Source: Microbacterium sp. STN6 (lineage in GTDB: Bacteria > Actinomycetota > Actinomycetes > Actinomycetales > Microbacteriaceae). Taken from it: DNA of 64,000 bases. Positions within the stretch are counted from its first letter, which is position 1. Every line of letters begins with the position of its first letter. Of this stretch, positions 53,815 through 62,392 are shown one piece after another. The notes below the pieces were generated by a model, which worked only from the letters and a program-made list of their open reading frames with translations, was not told where the DNA came from and made no database searches. The stretch covers positions 744,001 through 808,000 of the forward strand of contig NZ_JAPMIT010000001.1 of the NCBI RefSeq assembly GCF_026410545.1, in the 5' to 3' direction. The position numbers and the translations under genes are program-made.

Positions 53815-54960
53815 ATGACTCCCAGCAACAACACTCCGAGCCGCGCGTTCCAGCAGGATGCGCGTGCCTGGTCGGCCTTCACCGGCACGAACTACACATC
53901 CGCGCTGCGGCAGATGAGCTCCCCGTTGACCCAGGGTCTCCTTGGTCCGCGGGTCATCGCACGGCGGCTGATCGCCGCACTCAGCGATCACGAACTGATC
54001 GGCGCGCACGGCGGCGCTCCTCGTCTCGGCGAGAACGGCGTCCGCTCCGACTCGCCATGGAGCTTCAACGGAAAGACCGACTACATCCAGCTCGCCCTCA
54101 TCACGGACATGCTGCGGATGTTCACGCCCACCTCGGGCTCTGAGGCTTCTGAGGTCGGCAGCTACTCCTTAAAACACACCGCGGAGTGGTTCCTCAGCCC
54201 GCACTTCTCCTATGTGTCCAATGGCCGACTGATCTGGGCGGCAGCAGCGCTGGGCCTCCCGATCACGGACCCGGACGGGGACGGTCCGAACCTCCTGATC
54301 GGCATCTCCGAGCGCGAGCATGACTACGTGCGCCGGATGGTCGGCTCCGGCCAGGTGCGACCGCGGGCCAGCCACTACCGCCCCGCCGGGTACGAGCACC
54401 TGCGCGAAGCACTTGCGCGGGCAGCCGCCGGCGAGCTCATCACTGAGGGCTGGGTCCGGCCGGATCCGGTCGCCGAGCCGGCTCCGTTCCACGACTGGCT
54501 CGTCCAACAGGCCCGCCGCAACGACGTCGTGGGCGATCTCGCGGGCGACTACTCGGCCGGTGTCCGCGACAGCGATCACCGCGTCGCCCGCACCGCCGAC
54601 GAGCTTCTGGCGATCTTCCACGAGGTATCTCACTCGCCCTCGGCCTACGACGCCGTAGTCACCTCGATCGCGGAGTGGATGCGGACGGAACCTTCGCCGG
54701 CCCCTATCCGAACGGAGCCGGTCGGTGGAGACGCACACGACCACGAGGGCTGGGGCGCCGGTGCCGGAACGGTGGAGCGCTACGAGTTCCTGTGCCCCTG
54801 CGGGGACGGGACGATCGTGGAAGAGCACGACAATATCCCGGGCTTCTGGGAACATGACGTGCGGATCCTCTGCGACAAGTGCCGAGCAGAATGGCTCTTC
54901 GTCGAGGGCAGGGGTGTCCGGGACTGGGCTCTGGAACCCGTCGCGGCAAGGGCCGCCTGA
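53815..54960 (+). CDS. Island protein of unknown function with C-terminal zinc ribbon
   Basis: 381 residues from ATG 53815; a longer frame back to 53569 contains Arg-rich shadow sequence. Three parts can be seen: an N-terminal helical part (FQQDARAWSAFTGTNYTSAL...), a middle with FNGKTDYIQLALITDMLRMF and SYVSNGRLIWAAAALGLPI followed by a BIS-like EREHDYVRRMVG, and a C-terminal zinc ribbon with CPC (Cys327, Cys329) and CDKC (Cys353, Cys356). I recognise similar hypothetical proteins in other actinobacterial islands but no function. It is monocistronic, ending in a strong hairpin. Confidence 0.6.
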   Translation: MTPSNNTPSRAFQQDARAWSAFTGTNYTSALRQMSSPLTQGLLGPRVIARRLIAALSDHELIGAHGGAPRLGENGVRSDSPWSFNGKTDYIQLALITDMLRMFTPTSGSEASEVGSYSLKHTAEWFLSPHFSYVSNGRLIWAAAALGLPITDPDGDGPNLLIGISEREHDYVRRMVGSGQVRPRASHYRPAGYEHLREALARAAAGELITEGWVRPDPVAEPAPFHDWLVQQARRNDVVGDLAGDYSAGVRDSDHRVARTADELLAIFHEVSHSPSAYDAVVTSIAEWMRTEPSPAPIRTEPVGGDAHDHEGWGAGAGTVERYEFLCPCGDGTIVEEHDNIPGFWEHDVRILCDKCRAEWLFVEGRGVRDWALEPVAARAA

Positions 54961-54979
54961 CAGTCGAAGCAAGAACCGT

Positions 54980-55020
54980 GCGCCGCACCGAGCCGGTGCA
55001 AATCCGACTCGGTGCGGCGC
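54980..55020. terminator. Bidirectional terminator between convergent island genes
   Basis: GCGCCGCACCGAG and CTCGGTGCGGCGC form a perfect 13-bp stem with a 15-nt loop, placed between a plus-strand and a minus-strand stop codon. Confidence 0.85.
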
Positions 55021-55037
55021 TTGCGGGGGAGTCGCGA

Positions 55038-56291
55038 CTACGCCGACGCGTCTCGGGCAGGCGGCTGGATCATTAACACGTGCGAGATGCCGCCCTGATT
55101 CACGCAGTCCTGAGCGAAGTCGTGAACGTGCCAGAAGAAGTCCGCTGCCGGCTCGATAGCGTTCACGGTTGTCTCAACCGGCGTGTAGCGGTGTAGCGGG
55201 ACCGAAACGCCCTCGTAGGTGAAGCCCATGTTGTCCTTCGTCAGGATCGTTATCGGCTGCTGACCCGTCCATTCGATCCCCAGGCGAACGTCGTATTCGT
55301 CGTTGTCGGTTGCCTCCGCGGTGGTTCTCATGAGTGCCATCAGATCGGCGATGGCGCACTCGATCGCGGCAGACTCCACCTGCCAGCCCTCGAAGTACCC
55401 GTCGCTGCTCATGCGATGCCCACCGACAGCCGCCGTGACCGTCACAGACCCGTCACTGTGGATGCTCATCCACGCCTCCTTCCAGACCGAACGTTCGCCG
55501 GTCGCCGAGTTCACGGCCACCCAGCGGCGCAACCCGGGACGCGGGTTATCGCGGTCCACATTCTCCAGTGGGTGGATGCCTCCGCGCCCGGCATAGGTTA
55601 GGGCCAGCCCCACGGTCTTCGTCAGCACCCCGCGCGCATCCTCGCGAGTCAGCCGGTCACGGAAGCGAGGGATGCGCGGGTGAGCAACCGCGACCAGCCA
55701 GGCGCGCTTGTCAGAATCTCGACCTGCTGCCGCCTCGCCGTACAGCGCGTCCAATGCCTCTGTCGCATGTCGACGCTCCTCGAAACGAGCCCGGTACATC
55801 GCCTCGATCTGGCGCTCCTTCATCCACACCGTGTCCGAGTCATTTCGCACTGGAGCCGCGAAGTAGTCGTTCTTGTAGATCAGGTGCGGCCCGTCGATGC
55901 TCGCTGGCACTTCCACCACGACCGCCCGATTGCCCTCGTCTCCAAGGCGATAGACATTCAATCCGAACACTGGCGGCGAGATGGCGGTGATCGCGGCGCT
56001 CCGCAATGAGCGCTCGTAGGCTTCGTCGAGCTCGCCCACGTCGATTCGTTCGGTCGCTGCCTTCTGGGACTCGCGGACGCCGAACACGATGATGCCGCCG
56101 CCGCTGTTCGCCATCGCGGCGACGTCCTTCGGGAAGTCCGTCTGGGGCAGGCCCTTCGCCGGCGGCAACTCCGACTTCCAATCCAGGTCATCCGCCTCCA
56201 TGACACCTGCGGCCACCGCTGCATCGAGCAGCGCATCAGTCAGCGGTCCCGGCGCAAGGCCGAGCGCACGGTGGAGCGCGGTGAAGGTCAT
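55038..56291 (-). CDS. AlbA_2 (Schlafen-type) domain protein
   Basis: 417 residues on the minus strand. The N-terminal domain (about 35-165) has DLDWKSELPP, DFPKDVAAMANSGGGIIVFGVRE and the following Y-x-R-x-G-like segment, typical of AlbA_2/Schlafen domains that bind nucleic acid and possibly nucleotides. The remaining 250 residues are not recognised. AlbA_2 proteins are frequent in defence islands. Its partner upstream was probably the HEPN-like gene; removing the IS leaves about 40 bp between them. Confidence 0.72.
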   Translation of the reverse strand: MTFTALHRALGLAPGPLTDALLDAAVAAGVMEADDLDWKSELPPAKGLPQTDFPKDVAAMANSGGGIIVFGVRESQKAATERIDVGELDEAYERSLRSAAITAISPPVFGLNVYRLGDEGNRAVVVEVPASIDGPHLIYKNDYFAAPVRNDSDTVWMKERQIEAMYRARFEERRHATEALDALYGEAAAGRDSDKRAWLVAVAHPRIPRFRDRLTREDARGVLTKTVGLALTYAGRGGIHPLENVDRDNPRPGLRRWVAVNSATGERSVWKEAWMSIHSDGSVTVTAAVGGHRMSSDGYFEGWQVESAAIECAIADLMALMRTTAEATDNDEYDVRLGIEWTGQQPITILTKDNMGFTYEGVSVPLHRYTPVETTVNAIEPAADFFWHVHDFAQDCVNQGGISHVLMIQPPARDASA

Positions 56292-56330
56292 GCTCCAAGA
56301 CTAGAAGAGGAGCGCAGACGTGACCCGGAG

Positions 56331-56336
56331 CCTAGA
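56331..56336. repeat. Target-site duplication CCTAGA, left copy
   Basis: CCTAGA directly precedes the left end of the insertion sequence and is repeated at 57430-57435 directly after its right end. Confidence 0.9.
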
Positions 56337-57429
56337 TGTACTTCCCCGGCGGGTTGTGAACATGTGAGGTAAGGCGAAGACCTCCGGGCAGGATGTGGGT
56401 TACCACACTCACTCCTGACCACGGAGGTCTTCGTGACTCACGCTAACGCGCCTTTGACGCCGGAGGGGCGTCGTCGTCTTGCTGTTCTCGTCGTCGATCG
56501 AGGCTGGCCGTTGCGGCGCGCCGCGGAACGGTTCCAGTGCTCGCCGGCGACGGCGAAGCGGTGGGCCGACCGGTATCGGGCCGGGCTGCCGTTGACGGAC
56601 CGCAGCTCGACGCCGTTGTCTTCTCCGAATCAGCTGCCGCGCAAGACCGAGCGGCGGATCGTGTCGCTGCGGTTCACCAGGCGGTGGGGACCGCATCGGA
56701 TCGCGTATCACTTGCATCTGGCCCGGTCCACGGTCGGCCGCGTGCTCGCCCGGTACGGGATGCCGAAGCTGGCGAACATCGACCAGGCGACCGGGCTGCC
56801 GATGCGCAAGCCGAAGCCGAAGCGGTACGAGCTCGCCCAGCCGGGGCAGCTGGTGCACGTGGATATCAAGAAGCAGGGCCGGATCCCCGACGGCGGTGGG
56901 TGGCGCCTGCACGGCAGGGGGTCCGTGCAGGACCGGGCTGCCGGTGTCGCCCGAGGTAAGGCGACACGTGCCGGCGCGGCCGGCTCCCGCGGCTACCGGT
57001 ACCTGCACCACGCCGTCGATGACAAATCCCGGGTCGCGTACTCGGAGATCCTCGACGACGAGCGCAAGGAGACCGCCGCCGGGTTCTGGACCCGTGCGAA
57101 CGCGTTCTTCGCGAGCCTGGGCGTGACCGTGACCGCGGTGATGACCGACAACGGCGCCTGCTACCGGTCCCACGCGTTCGCTGACGCCCTCGGAGAGAAC
57201 GTCAAGCACAAGTGGACCAGGCCCTACCGGCCGCAGACCAACGGGAAAGTCGAGCGCTTCAACCGCACCCTCGCCGCGGAATGGGCCTACGCGAAGCCCT
57301 ACGCCAACGAAGCCGAACGGACCGCCGCCTACGAGATCTGGCTACACCACTACAATCACCACAGACCCCACACCGGCATCGGCGGCCAGACCCCCTCAGA
57401 ACGCGTTCACAACGTCACGGGGAAGTACA
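56337..57429 (+). mobile_element. IS481-family insertion sequence, intact
   Basis: 1093 bp bounded by inverted repeats of 25 bp (TGTACTTCCCCG-4 nt-GTTGTGAAC at the left; the same at the right in reverse complement, 21 of 25 matching). Ends TGT...ACA as in IS481. Flanked by the 6-bp duplication CCTAGA. One transposase gene fills it, so the element looks complete and recent. Confidence 0.9.
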
Positions 57430-57434
57430 CCTAG
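56433..57434 (+). CDS. IS481-family transposase
   Basis: 333 residues: helix-turn-helix N-terminus (WPLRRAAERFQCSPATAKRWADRYR), second HTH (FTRRWGPHRIAYHLHLARSTVGRVLARYG), then the integrase catalytic core with Asp in HVDIKK, Asp in VMTDNGACY and Glu in NGKVERFNRTL. GTG start with ACGGAGG ribosome site. The frame runs through the right inverted repeat and its stop codon TAG is formed by the target duplication, so the C-terminus depends on the insertion site. Confidence 0.92.
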   Translation: MTHANAPLTPEGRRRLAVLVVDRGWPLRRAAERFQCSPATAKRWADRYRAGLPLTDRSSTPLSSPNQLPRKTERRIVSLRFTRRWGPHRIAYHLHLARSTVGRVLARYGMPKLANIDQATGLPMRKPKPKRYELAQPGQLVHVDIKKQGRIPDGGGWRLHGRGSVQDRAAGVARGKATRAGAAGSRGYRYLHHAVDDKSRVAYSEILDDERKETAAGFWTRANAFFASLGVTVTAVMTDNGACYRSHAFADALGENVKHKWTRPYRPQTNGKVERFNRTLAAEWAYAKPYANEAERTAAYEIWLHHYNHHRPHTGIGGQTPSERVHNVTGKYT

Positions 57435-57435
57435 A
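57430..57435. repeat. Target-site duplication CCTAGA, right copy
   Basis: Second copy of the 6-bp target. It contains TAG on the plus strand (stop of the transposase) and CTA, i.e. TAG on the minus strand (stop of the neighbouring gene). Confidence 0.9.
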
Positions 57436-58228
57436 CGACCCCGTTCAGGATGAACCGGATGGCGGCTACGATCGCCTGCATCCGAATCTGAGCCTCGGTC
57501 TGGTTGCTCATGCCGGGGTGGGAACCGTTCGTGTGACTCATGCCCCACAGGCCTTTGAGGTAGTCGTGCTCGTGATCGTTGAGTACCTTCTTGCCGTGAA
57601 GTACGTCGAGAGCTTGCCCACCGGAGTTCCCGGTCCAACCAAACTTCGTCCGAGCAACCTCAATGAGCACATCCTCGTACGTCGCCCGAAGCTGGCCGTT
57701 CGCGGCTTCCCATCGCCCCGCCGTGAGGGACTGAAAGGCCTGGTCGAAGTGATTCGCAGCAATGTCCATCCCATGCGACTTGAGATCCGCGGCCAACGCG
57801 GTCGCATTCGCCGCAAGCGGCACATCTTCGTCCCCGAGGGGTGATATCTTCCAAGTCCGCTTTACCGTGGGCGAACCCCAGAAGCCCGGAGCTTCGTCCT
57901 CAGTTTCGACGGCGATCGCGTCATAGCCGTCAGCGCGCAGCGACAGGCCAAGCTCCGTCGCCCAGGACGGCATCTCACCTTGCGAAGCGAGCCGGTTGAG
58001 CACGGTATCTGCCAGCGCCAGGAGCTTGGGCCACCTCTTCTTGGCCAGCGCATCCTTCACGGCGGCGGCAGCGCGCTTGTCCCGCGCTATTGACTTTCCC
58101 GCGCGATCCACCTGCCCCGGGTCGCCATCGGCGATCCCTGCTTTCAGAAGCTCCGTCGAGAGCGACGCATGGCCGAACTCAGATGCCGCCTGCGCGATCA
58201 GACCGACCGTTCGCTGCGAGAGGGGCAT
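57431..58228 (-). CDS. Possible abortive-infection protein with HEPN-like C-terminal domain
   Basis: 265 residues on the minus strand. The N-terminal half is helical (ASEFGHASLSTELLKAG, KDALAKKRWPKLLALADTVL) and not recognised. The C-terminal part (ANGQLRATYEDVLIEVA to the end, including HDYLKGLWGMSHTNGSHPGMS) resembles helical domains at the C-terminus of abortive-infection proteins. Its stop codon lies in the IS target site, so the gene is intact. Before the IS arrived it was probably co-transcribed with the AlbA_2 gene downstream. Moderate to low certainty of function. Confidence 0.5.
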   Translation of the reverse strand: MPLSQRTVGLIAQAASEFGHASLSTELLKAGIADGDPGQVDRAGKSIARDKRAAAAVKDALAKKRWPKLLALADTVLNRLASQGEMPSWATELGLSLRADGYDAIAVETEDEAPGFWGSPTVKRTWKISPLGDEDVPLAANATALAADLKSHGMDIAANHFDQAFQSLTAGRWEAANGQLRATYEDVLIEVARTKFGWTGNSGGQALDVLHGKKVLNDHEHDYLKGLWGMSHTNGSHPGMSNQTEAQIRMQAIVAAIRFILNGVV

Positions 58229-58654
58229 ATTCCGAGTTTATCGTCGGCGCTCTACACGTCAGCTCGTTGCTCAGCGGGCGGACGCCTTCAAGGTCGTAGC
58301 CTCATCAAGGTCCGGCTCATTGCGCTGAGGGACTAACAGCGTTGTTGGAGCGTCCCCCGCCGTCCGTCGATGAGGAGTCTTGTCGGCGGACGATGGCCTC
58401 CGCCGCTGCGAGCGGTGGCCGCGTTTCGGGATGGACCGGAAGAGGAGTGCGTTGGTCTGTTGCGCGGTTTCGATCAGGTGCGGGGCTCCGGCGCGCGGCA
58501 GCTCAGCGGCTGTCGGAGGGGGCGAGTTCAATAGGCCTCCTGTCGCCACGGCGTGAGGCGTGGTGCCCGCTGAGGCAAGGTGACGATAGCTAGACTGGGG
58601 ACAGCCTGCCGAACCTGGTCAGGACCAGACTCGTGCGCCGAAGGAGGTCAGGCC
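58229..58654. other. Divergent intergenic region of the island, no convincing gene
   Basis: About 425 bp between the minus-strand HEPN-like gene and the AAA gene. Open frames on both strands are short and of low-complexity composition. A TAGACT -10-like hexamer at 58591-58596 and the ribosome site AAGGAGGT at 58641-58648 serve the AAA gene. Nothing else was recognised. Confidence 0.5.
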
Positions 58655-59653
58655 GTGGCAACCAACGACCAGCTCAAAGCGCTCGTGAAAAGCCATGCAG
58701 ACGGCGATGACGCTCAGTTCTACGCGGTCGCGATGCAGGTCGCTGCGAAGGCCGCGCGCGCAGGACAGTCGAACTTTGCCCAAGATCTTCGCGACCTCGT
58801 GGACGACCTGCGCAAGCGAGCCACAGCTCCGTCGCGCGTCGCGGCCGTCGTGCCCGTCACCCAACCTCGAGGCGAACTGGGCTCGCTGCTGACCGTCAGC
58901 TACCCAGACGCGCGCCTCGGCGATCTTGTCCTGTCTGACGATCTGAGCGCACGTCTGAACCACGTCCTGCTTGAGCAACGTCAGCGCGACACGCTCGCTC
59001 GCCACGGACTTCGCCCCGCTCGACGGCTCCTGCTGATCGGACCACCCGGTACTGGCAAGACCTCGACCGCGCGAGTGCTCGCCGGTGAACTCGGATTGCC
59101 TCTGTTCGCGATTCGCCTGGACACGATTATCACCAAGTTCATGGGGGAGACCGCGGCGAAGCTTCGCCTGATCTTCGACGCGCTCGTTGAGACGCGGGGG
59201 GTCTATCTATTTGACGAAGTGGACGCGCTCGCTGGAGACCGCGCGGCAGCGAACGACGTCGGCGAGATCCGTCGAGTCCTGAATTCGTTTCTCCAGTTCC
59301 TAGAAGAGGACACCTCGGAAAGCGTCATTGTCGCGGCCACGAACCATCCGCAGTTGCTGGACAACGCGCTGTACCGGCGATTCGACACGGTCATGGATTT
59401 CGTGCTCCCCGATGACGCGAATGCCCAAGCGGTTATCAAGAACCGTCTGGCGCTGTTTCACATCAGCAATCTGAGCTGGCCGCGGGTGCTCACAGCGGCT
59501 CGCGGACTCAGCCACGCCGAGATCGCGACGGCCGCAGAGAACGCCGCAAAACATAGCGTCCTCGCCGGCCGAACAAGGATCCTCACGAGCGATCTGATTG
59601 CGGCCCTCGACGAGCGGCCTCGTCTCACCGGTCAACGCAACCAGAGCGTGTAG
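58655..59653 (+). CDS. AAA ATPase, IetA-like
   Basis: 332 residues: N-terminal helical part of about 90 residues, then an AAA domain with Walker A GPPGTGKT (129-136), Walker B LFDEVDALA (Asp187-Glu188), sensor 1 VAATNHPQ and arginine-finger region YRRFD. GTG start 6 nt after a near-perfect AAGGAGGT site. The following subtilisin-type protease gene starts 5 bp after the stop. This composition, small AAA ATPase followed by subtilisin-like protease, is that of IetAS, first known from Ti-plasmid exclusion/maintenance and later reported as anti-phage. ATP-driven regulation of the protease is inferred. Confidence 0.75.
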   Translation: MATNDQLKALVKSHADGDDAQFYAVAMQVAAKAARAGQSNFAQDLRDLVDDLRKRATAPSRVAAVVPVTQPRGELGSLLTVSYPDARLGDLVLSDDLSARLNHVLLEQRQRDTLARHGLRPARRLLLIGPPGTGKTSTARVLAGELGLPLFAIRLDTIITKFMGETAAKLRLIFDALVETRGVYLFDEVDALAGDRAAANDVGEIRRVLNSFLQFLEEDTSESVIVAATNHPQLLDNALYRRFDTVMDFVLPDDANAQAVIKNRLALFHISNLSWPRVLTAARGLSHAEIATAAENAAKHSVLAGRTRILTSDLIAALDERPRLTGQRNQSV

Positions 59654-59658
59654 GCGGC

Positions 59659-62214
59659 ATGGCTGAACGTGACCGTCCGCACATCGTTGTGCCTGGGCTA
59701 CCGCGCTCCGAACCCTTCACCATTCCTACGGGCGGCGGCGGTACCGATGGTTCCGGGTTCTCGGGGGATCGAGGTCGACACGGCTCGACCCTCGTCCAGC
59801 AATATGAAGCCGCGCTGGCGGCTCCGGTCGACGCGCCCGAAGTCTCGGGGACCTACATCTCGTTCCTCTCCTTCCCCGGCCTCGAACTGGCCCTGGAGAG
59901 CCTGGATGTGCAGCGCTCCGGCGAGCAGCCCGAGCTTGTCGCCGTCCGGGAGGCCGATTCTGTGGACGGTCCCGTCCAGATTGCGACTGTCTATGTCCCG
60001 GATGGCAAGAAAGAGTATTTCCTCAAGAAGTTGACTCAGTACGTCGAGTCATCCGGCGAGGACAAGGCGCGCAACGCCGCCCTAGTGGACGGAATCCAGG
60101 CCATCCGCCGGGCTACGATTCGGGAACTCTGGACCGACTCCGACGGGACCTACCCCACTGACCCGTCTGAGACTAGATGGTGGGAGGTGTGGCTGCGCAA
60201 ACGCGACGGCAATGAGCTGCGCCGGTTCACCGAGTTCGTCGCCGCGCACGGCCTCCGCACCAGCGACCACTACCTCGGGTTCGGCGAACGAACCGTCGTG
60301 CTGCTGTACGCCACGGCGGATCAGCTCGCTGAGGCGTTTCACACGCTGGACGACATCGCCGAACTGCGGCAACCTCACGCCGTCGCAAGCTTCCTCACCG
60401 AACTGCCCGCCGCGGAACAGGCCGAGTGGGTCGAGGAGCTCCGTCAACGGCTTCGTCCGGCATCAGCTGGCGCTCCCGTCGTGTGCATCCTGGATACGGG
60501 TGTGCAAGACGGGCATCCGCTGCTGGCCGACTCAATCGCCGCCCCAGACCTCCATGTGGCAGATCCGTCATGGCAGCCTCCGCCCGTGCATGGGCACGGG
60601 ACCGAGATGGCTGGGCTCGCTCTCTACGGCGACCTCCACGGCGCCGTGCTCGACTCGGGCGTGGTCGAACTCCGTCACCGCCTCGAATCCGTGAAGTTCC
60701 TGCCCGACAGGGGAGACAACGATCGGGACCTGTACGGCGCCATCACCGCTCGCGCGGTCGACCAGCCCGAGATCCAAGCCGTAGGCCGCCCACGGGTGTT
60801 CATGCTCGCCGTCACAGCGCAACGCTCGAGACCCGTCGCCGGTCAAGAAGATTCAACGGCGGTCCTTGAAGCAGGCAAGCCCACATCCTGGTCCGCATCG
60901 ATCGACGCGTTAGCATTCGGCCGTGCCATCGACGACACCGACCCCAAGTTCACCTACCTCGATCGCGATGAACCCAGACGACCCAGACTGTTCGTCATCT
61001 CCGCGGGCAATGTCCGCGACGTCGTCGGCACCGACGACCACCTCAGCCGCAGCGACCTCGAACCAGTCGAGGACCCCTCCCAGTCCTGGAACGCACTGAC
61101 CGTCGGTGCATATTCTTCCCACGACGACATGTCCGGGGCACCTGCCGGTTTCGCCGGCTACCAGCCCATCGCCCCGCGAGGCGAACTCTCCCCGGTAAGC
61201 CGTACTTCTGTCCTGTTCGACCGCAAGAAGTGGCCCTTCAAACCAGACGTCGTTGCCGACGGCGGAAACGTCGCCGCCTCACCGGACAAGACCGACGTGG
61301 ACACCCCGCCCAACCTCGCGCTCCTGACTACGCGCTTCCGCACACTCGGCGAAGGCTTCTTCACCACAACTCGCGATACCTCCGCAGCCACCGCCTCCGT
61401 CGCCGCGATCGCCGCTGACATCTACGCCGCGTATCCCGGTCTGCGCCCTGAAACCGTGCGTGCGCTGATCGTCCACTCTGCGGAATGGACCGATCCCATG
61501 CGAGCGCGCTTCGACGCTGAATCGAGTAAGACAGGGCTCACCTCGCTCCTGCGCCGCTACGGGATGGGCGTTCCTGACTCGGACCGGGCTCTGTACAGCG
61601 CCACTGATGCACTCACGCTCGTCGCTGAAGCGCGCATTCACCCGTACCAGCGTGACGGTTCGAACAGCGCGGGCAAGACACGCGAGATGAGTCTCCATGA
61701 GCTGCCATGGCCGATCGAGCAGCTCGAGGAGCTCGGGGCCGCGAAGGTTCGGATGCGCGTGACTCTCTCGTACTTTATCGAGCCGAACCCCTCCAGCCGG
61801 GGATGGACCGGTCGCTACATCTATCCCTCTCATGGACTTCGGTTCGCGACCCGGCGACCCGAGGAAAGTGTGGACTCGTTCCGGCAACGTATCAACACTC
61901 GCGCCCGCATCGACGGCGAGAAGCCGCCGAGCCTCGACACCGAAGCAGGATGGCTGTTCGGCAGTAACCAACAGCAGGCTGCAGGCTCGCTCCATACCGA
62001 CATCTGGTCCGGAACCGCCGCCGCCCTCGCCAGCAAGGGAGCCATCGCCGTCTATCCGGTCGCAGGCTGGTGGAAGAACCGCGCCAAGGACGACCAAAGT
62101 GATCAGGGCGTCGACTACTCCCTAATCGTTAGCATCGAATCACCCGAGGTCGACGTCGACCTGTGGACCCCCGTCTATCAGCAGGTCCAGCCGACTATCG
62201 AGATCACCACCTAA
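59659..62214 (+). CDS. Subtilisin-type serine protease, IetS-like
   Basis: 851 residues without a signal peptide, so cytoplasmic. Residues 1 to about 265 form an N-terminal domain; the S8 peptidase domain follows with Asp279 in CILDTGVQDGHP, His313 in HGHGTEMAG, oxyanion Asn451 in ISAGNVRD and Ser575 in RDTSAATAS, i.e. a complete triad in D-H-S order. The C-terminal 230 residues include WTGRYIYPSHGLRFATRRP and are not recognised as a separate domain. Encoded directly after the AAA partner. Cytoplasmic subtilisins paired with an ATPase are typical of IetAS defence. Confidence 0.8.
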   Translation: MAERDRPHIVVPGLPRSEPFTIPTGGGGTDGSGFSGDRGRHGSTLVQQYEAALAAPVDAPEVSGTYISFLSFPGLELALESLDVQRSGEQPELVAVREADSVDGPVQIATVYVPDGKKEYFLKKLTQYVESSGEDKARNAALVDGIQAIRRATIRELWTDSDGTYPTDPSETRWWEVWLRKRDGNELRRFTEFVAAHGLRTSDHYLGFGERTVVLLYATADQLAEAFHTLDDIAELRQPHAVASFLTELPAAEQAEWVEELRQRLRPASAGAPVVCILDTGVQDGHPLLADSIAAPDLHVADPSWQPPPVHGHGTEMAGLALYGDLHGAVLDSGVVELRHRLESVKFLPDRGDNDRDLYGAITARAVDQPEIQAVGRPRVFMLAVTAQRSRPVAGQEDSTAVLEAGKPTSWSASIDALAFGRAIDDTDPKFTYLDRDEPRRPRLFVISAGNVRDVVGTDDHLSRSDLEPVEDPSQSWNALTVGAYSSHDDMSGAPAGFAGYQPIAPRGELSPVSRTSVLFDRKKWPFKPDVVADGGNVAASPDKTDVDTPPNLALLTTRFRTLGEGFFTTTRDTSAATASVAAIAADIYAAYPGLRPETVRALIVHSAEWTDPMRARFDAESSKTGLTSLLRRYGMGVPDSDRALYSATDALTLVAEARIHPYQRDGSNSAGKTREMSLHELPWPIEQLEELGAAKVRMRVTLSYFIEPNPSSRGWTGRYIYPSHGLRFATRRPEESVDSFRQRINTRARIDGEKPPSLDTEAGWLFGSNQQQAAGSLHTDIWSGTAAALASKGAIAVYPVAGWWKNRAKDDQSDQGVDYSLIVSIESPEVDVDLWTPVYQQVQPTIEITT

Positions 62215-62242
62215 CGCCAGCACGACCATCGGCCTGCAACGA

Positions 62243-62319
62243 GGGGGACAGAAGGGGGACCGCAACGTGTGCAAGGAGAGCAAGGAGAGCAAGGGCTGAT
62301 GCCGAAAGTCGGCGAAAGT
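62243..62319. promoter_or_regulatory. Short direct repeats at the right end of the island, possible integrase arm sites
   Basis: GGGGGAC twice (62243, 62254), CAAGGAGAG twice plus CAAGGG at a 9-bp period (62272, 62281, 62290), and CGAAAGT twice (62303, 62313) are packed into 77 bp just inside attR. No gene occupies this stretch. Confidence 0.4.
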
Positions 62320-62355
62320 AGGCTGCTGCAAGGGCAATGAGGCCGATGGTCCTAC

Positions 62356-62392
62356 CTGGGGGTCAAGGAGGTTCAAATCCTGTCATCCCGAC
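62356..62392 (+). other. attR: copy of the tRNA-Pro 3' part
   Basis: CTGGGGGTCAAGG followed directly by the 24-nt tRNA 3' end (62369-62392). It lacks the tRNA 5' half and six variable-loop bases, so it is not a tRNA gene. Confidence 0.9.

Larger units (their letters stand above)
52947..62392. mobile_element. tRNA-Pro genomic island carrying candidate defence genes
   Basis: About 9.4 kb bounded by the tRNA 3' end and its copy. Cargo in order: small membrane protein, zinc-ribbon protein, AlbA_2 protein, IS481-family insertion, HEPN-like protein, AAA ATPase, subtilisin-type protease. None of these belongs to the gene order shared with other actinobacteria. No integrase or excisionase gene was found, so the island is either decayed or moved by an enzyme supplied from elsewhere. 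Confidence 0.82.

Noticed and set aside
58271-58593. Short frames on both strands before the AAA gene
   Set aside because: Low-complexity Arg/Pro/Ser composition, no ribosome site, and overlapping each other.
62356-62392. Second tRNA-Pro gene
   Set aside because: Only the anticodon-loop fragment and the 3' end are present; the acceptor 5' strand, D arm and part of the variable loop are missing. It is an attachment site.
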